Positions 39,590 through 39,898 of a DNA stretch of 39,898 bases are shown piece by piece. This stretch comes from Vicinamibacteria bacterium (lineage in GTDB: Bacteria > Acidobacteriota > Vicinamibacteria > Vicinamibacterales > UBA8438): positions 1 through 39,898 of the forward strand of contig JAJEEA010000448.1 of assembly GCA_022821235.1 (NCBI GenBank). The letters are read 5' to 3'. Under the pieces are notes generated by a model. That model searched no databases and was not told the origin of the DNA. It was given only the letters and a program-made list of their open reading frames with translations. The position numbers were made by a program, and so were the translations under genes. Positions within the stretch are counted from its first letter, which is position 1, and the number at the start of each line of letters is the position of its first letter.

Positions 39590-39898
39590 ATGGCAGACCC
39601 CAGTTCGGACCGCGACGACCTGTTCGCGCAGTGGCGCAAGCAGGTGGAGGCAGGCACCGACGCGTGGATCGAGACGGTTCGGCAACTGGCGAGCCAGGGG
39701 CACGTCCCGCCCCCGCCGGACCCGATGCAGTTCTGGCGCCGGTTCTCGAACCTCGGTCCCATGAACGCGCCCCCGTTCCCGGGGGCGGGACCCGTCGATC
39801 CCAAGGTGCTCGCGCAGTGGAAGGGGTTCCTCGACGACTGGATCGCGGCGTGGAGCCGGGCCCTCGAGAAGTCGATGGGAACCGAGGCGTTCGCGGAG
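39590..39898 (+). CDS. phaE: PHA synthase subunit PhaE-like protein, cut by the window end
   Basis: The first 103 residues of a protein that continues beyond the window. DDLFAQWRKQVEAGTDAWIETVRQLASQG, then PDPMQFWRRF and LAQWKGFLDDWIAAWSRALEKSMG, resembles the amphipathic, Trp-rich N-terminal region of PhaE subunits. PhaE activates class III PhaC and helps bind it to granules. It is absent from the ORF track because it has no stop in the window. GAGGGAG lies eight bases before ATG 39590. It could also be a second phasin; position after a class III phaC favours PhaE. Confidence 0.72.
   Translation, partial: MADPSSDRDDLFAQWRKQVEAGTDAWIETVRQLASQGHVPPPPDPMQFWRRFSNLGPMNAPPFPGAGPVDPKVLAQWKGFLDDWIAAWSRALEKSMGTEAFAE

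Overview
The window is high-GC (about 70% by eye), gene-dense Gram-negative DNA. An Oar-like TonB receptor with a carboxypeptidase-regulatory domain, many secreted PQQ-type beta-propellers, a DUF4159 protein, a BlaI/BlaR1-type pair and a class III PHA locus together suggest Acidobacteriota (Vicinamibacteria-like). That placement is inference; there is no rRNA, and I saw no tRNA. Most long reverse-strand lines of the ORF track are high-GC shadows.

Layout. 1-1.6 kb: palindromic repeats, a cyclophilin-like protein and a minus-strand nucleotidyltransferase/small-protein pair. 1.6-15.5 kb: an oxidative periplasmic region with two glucose-dehydrogenase-like quinoproteins, an alcohol-dehydrogenase-like quinoprotein with an Asp-x-Asp motif, a diheme cytochrome c, a BamB-like propeller, a cupin, two Uma2-type nucleases, a RelE/XRE toxin-antitoxin pair, and a peroxiredoxin/DsbD-like fusion whose first CxxC cysteine is a UGA codon followed by a bSECIS-like hairpin. 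15.5-19.6 kb: a defence remnant, with an intact McrB-EVE ATPase, an McrC lacking its nuclease end, and fragments of an AAA_14 ATPase and an IS21-type helper. 19.7-22.6 kb: a TonB-dependent receptor with an EF-hand-like loop. 23.0-27.5 kb: a BlaI repressor, a BlaR1-type membrane protease whose sensor domain is a HEAT-repeat array, and a separate secreted HEAT protein with the same Asn-Pro tail, with the same operator-like sequence before both transcription units. 27.8-32.5 kb: two more propellers, VapBC and DUF4159. 33-39.9 kb: a polyhydroxyalkanoate (PHA) locus behind a sigma-54-type promoter: FabH-like ketosynthase with a long N-terminal extension, PhaB, XRE regulator, phasin, class III PhaC and the start of PhaE.

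How the genes fit together. The quinoproteins probably oxidise sugars or alcohols in the periplasm and pass electrons to the cytochrome; the TonB receptor may import a substrate or metal. In the PHA locus the ketosynthase probably supplies 3-ketoacyl-CoA in place of a thiolase, PhaB reduces it and PhaC/PhaE polymerise it.

Most notable: (1) the candidate selenoprotein; (2) the BlaI / BlaR1-HEAT / HEAT-partner regulatory system; (3) a dispersed intergenic element that starts one base after stop codons in four places, with stems that covary between copies; (4) the PHA locus with a sigma-54 promoter and a FabH-type enzyme instead of a thiolase.
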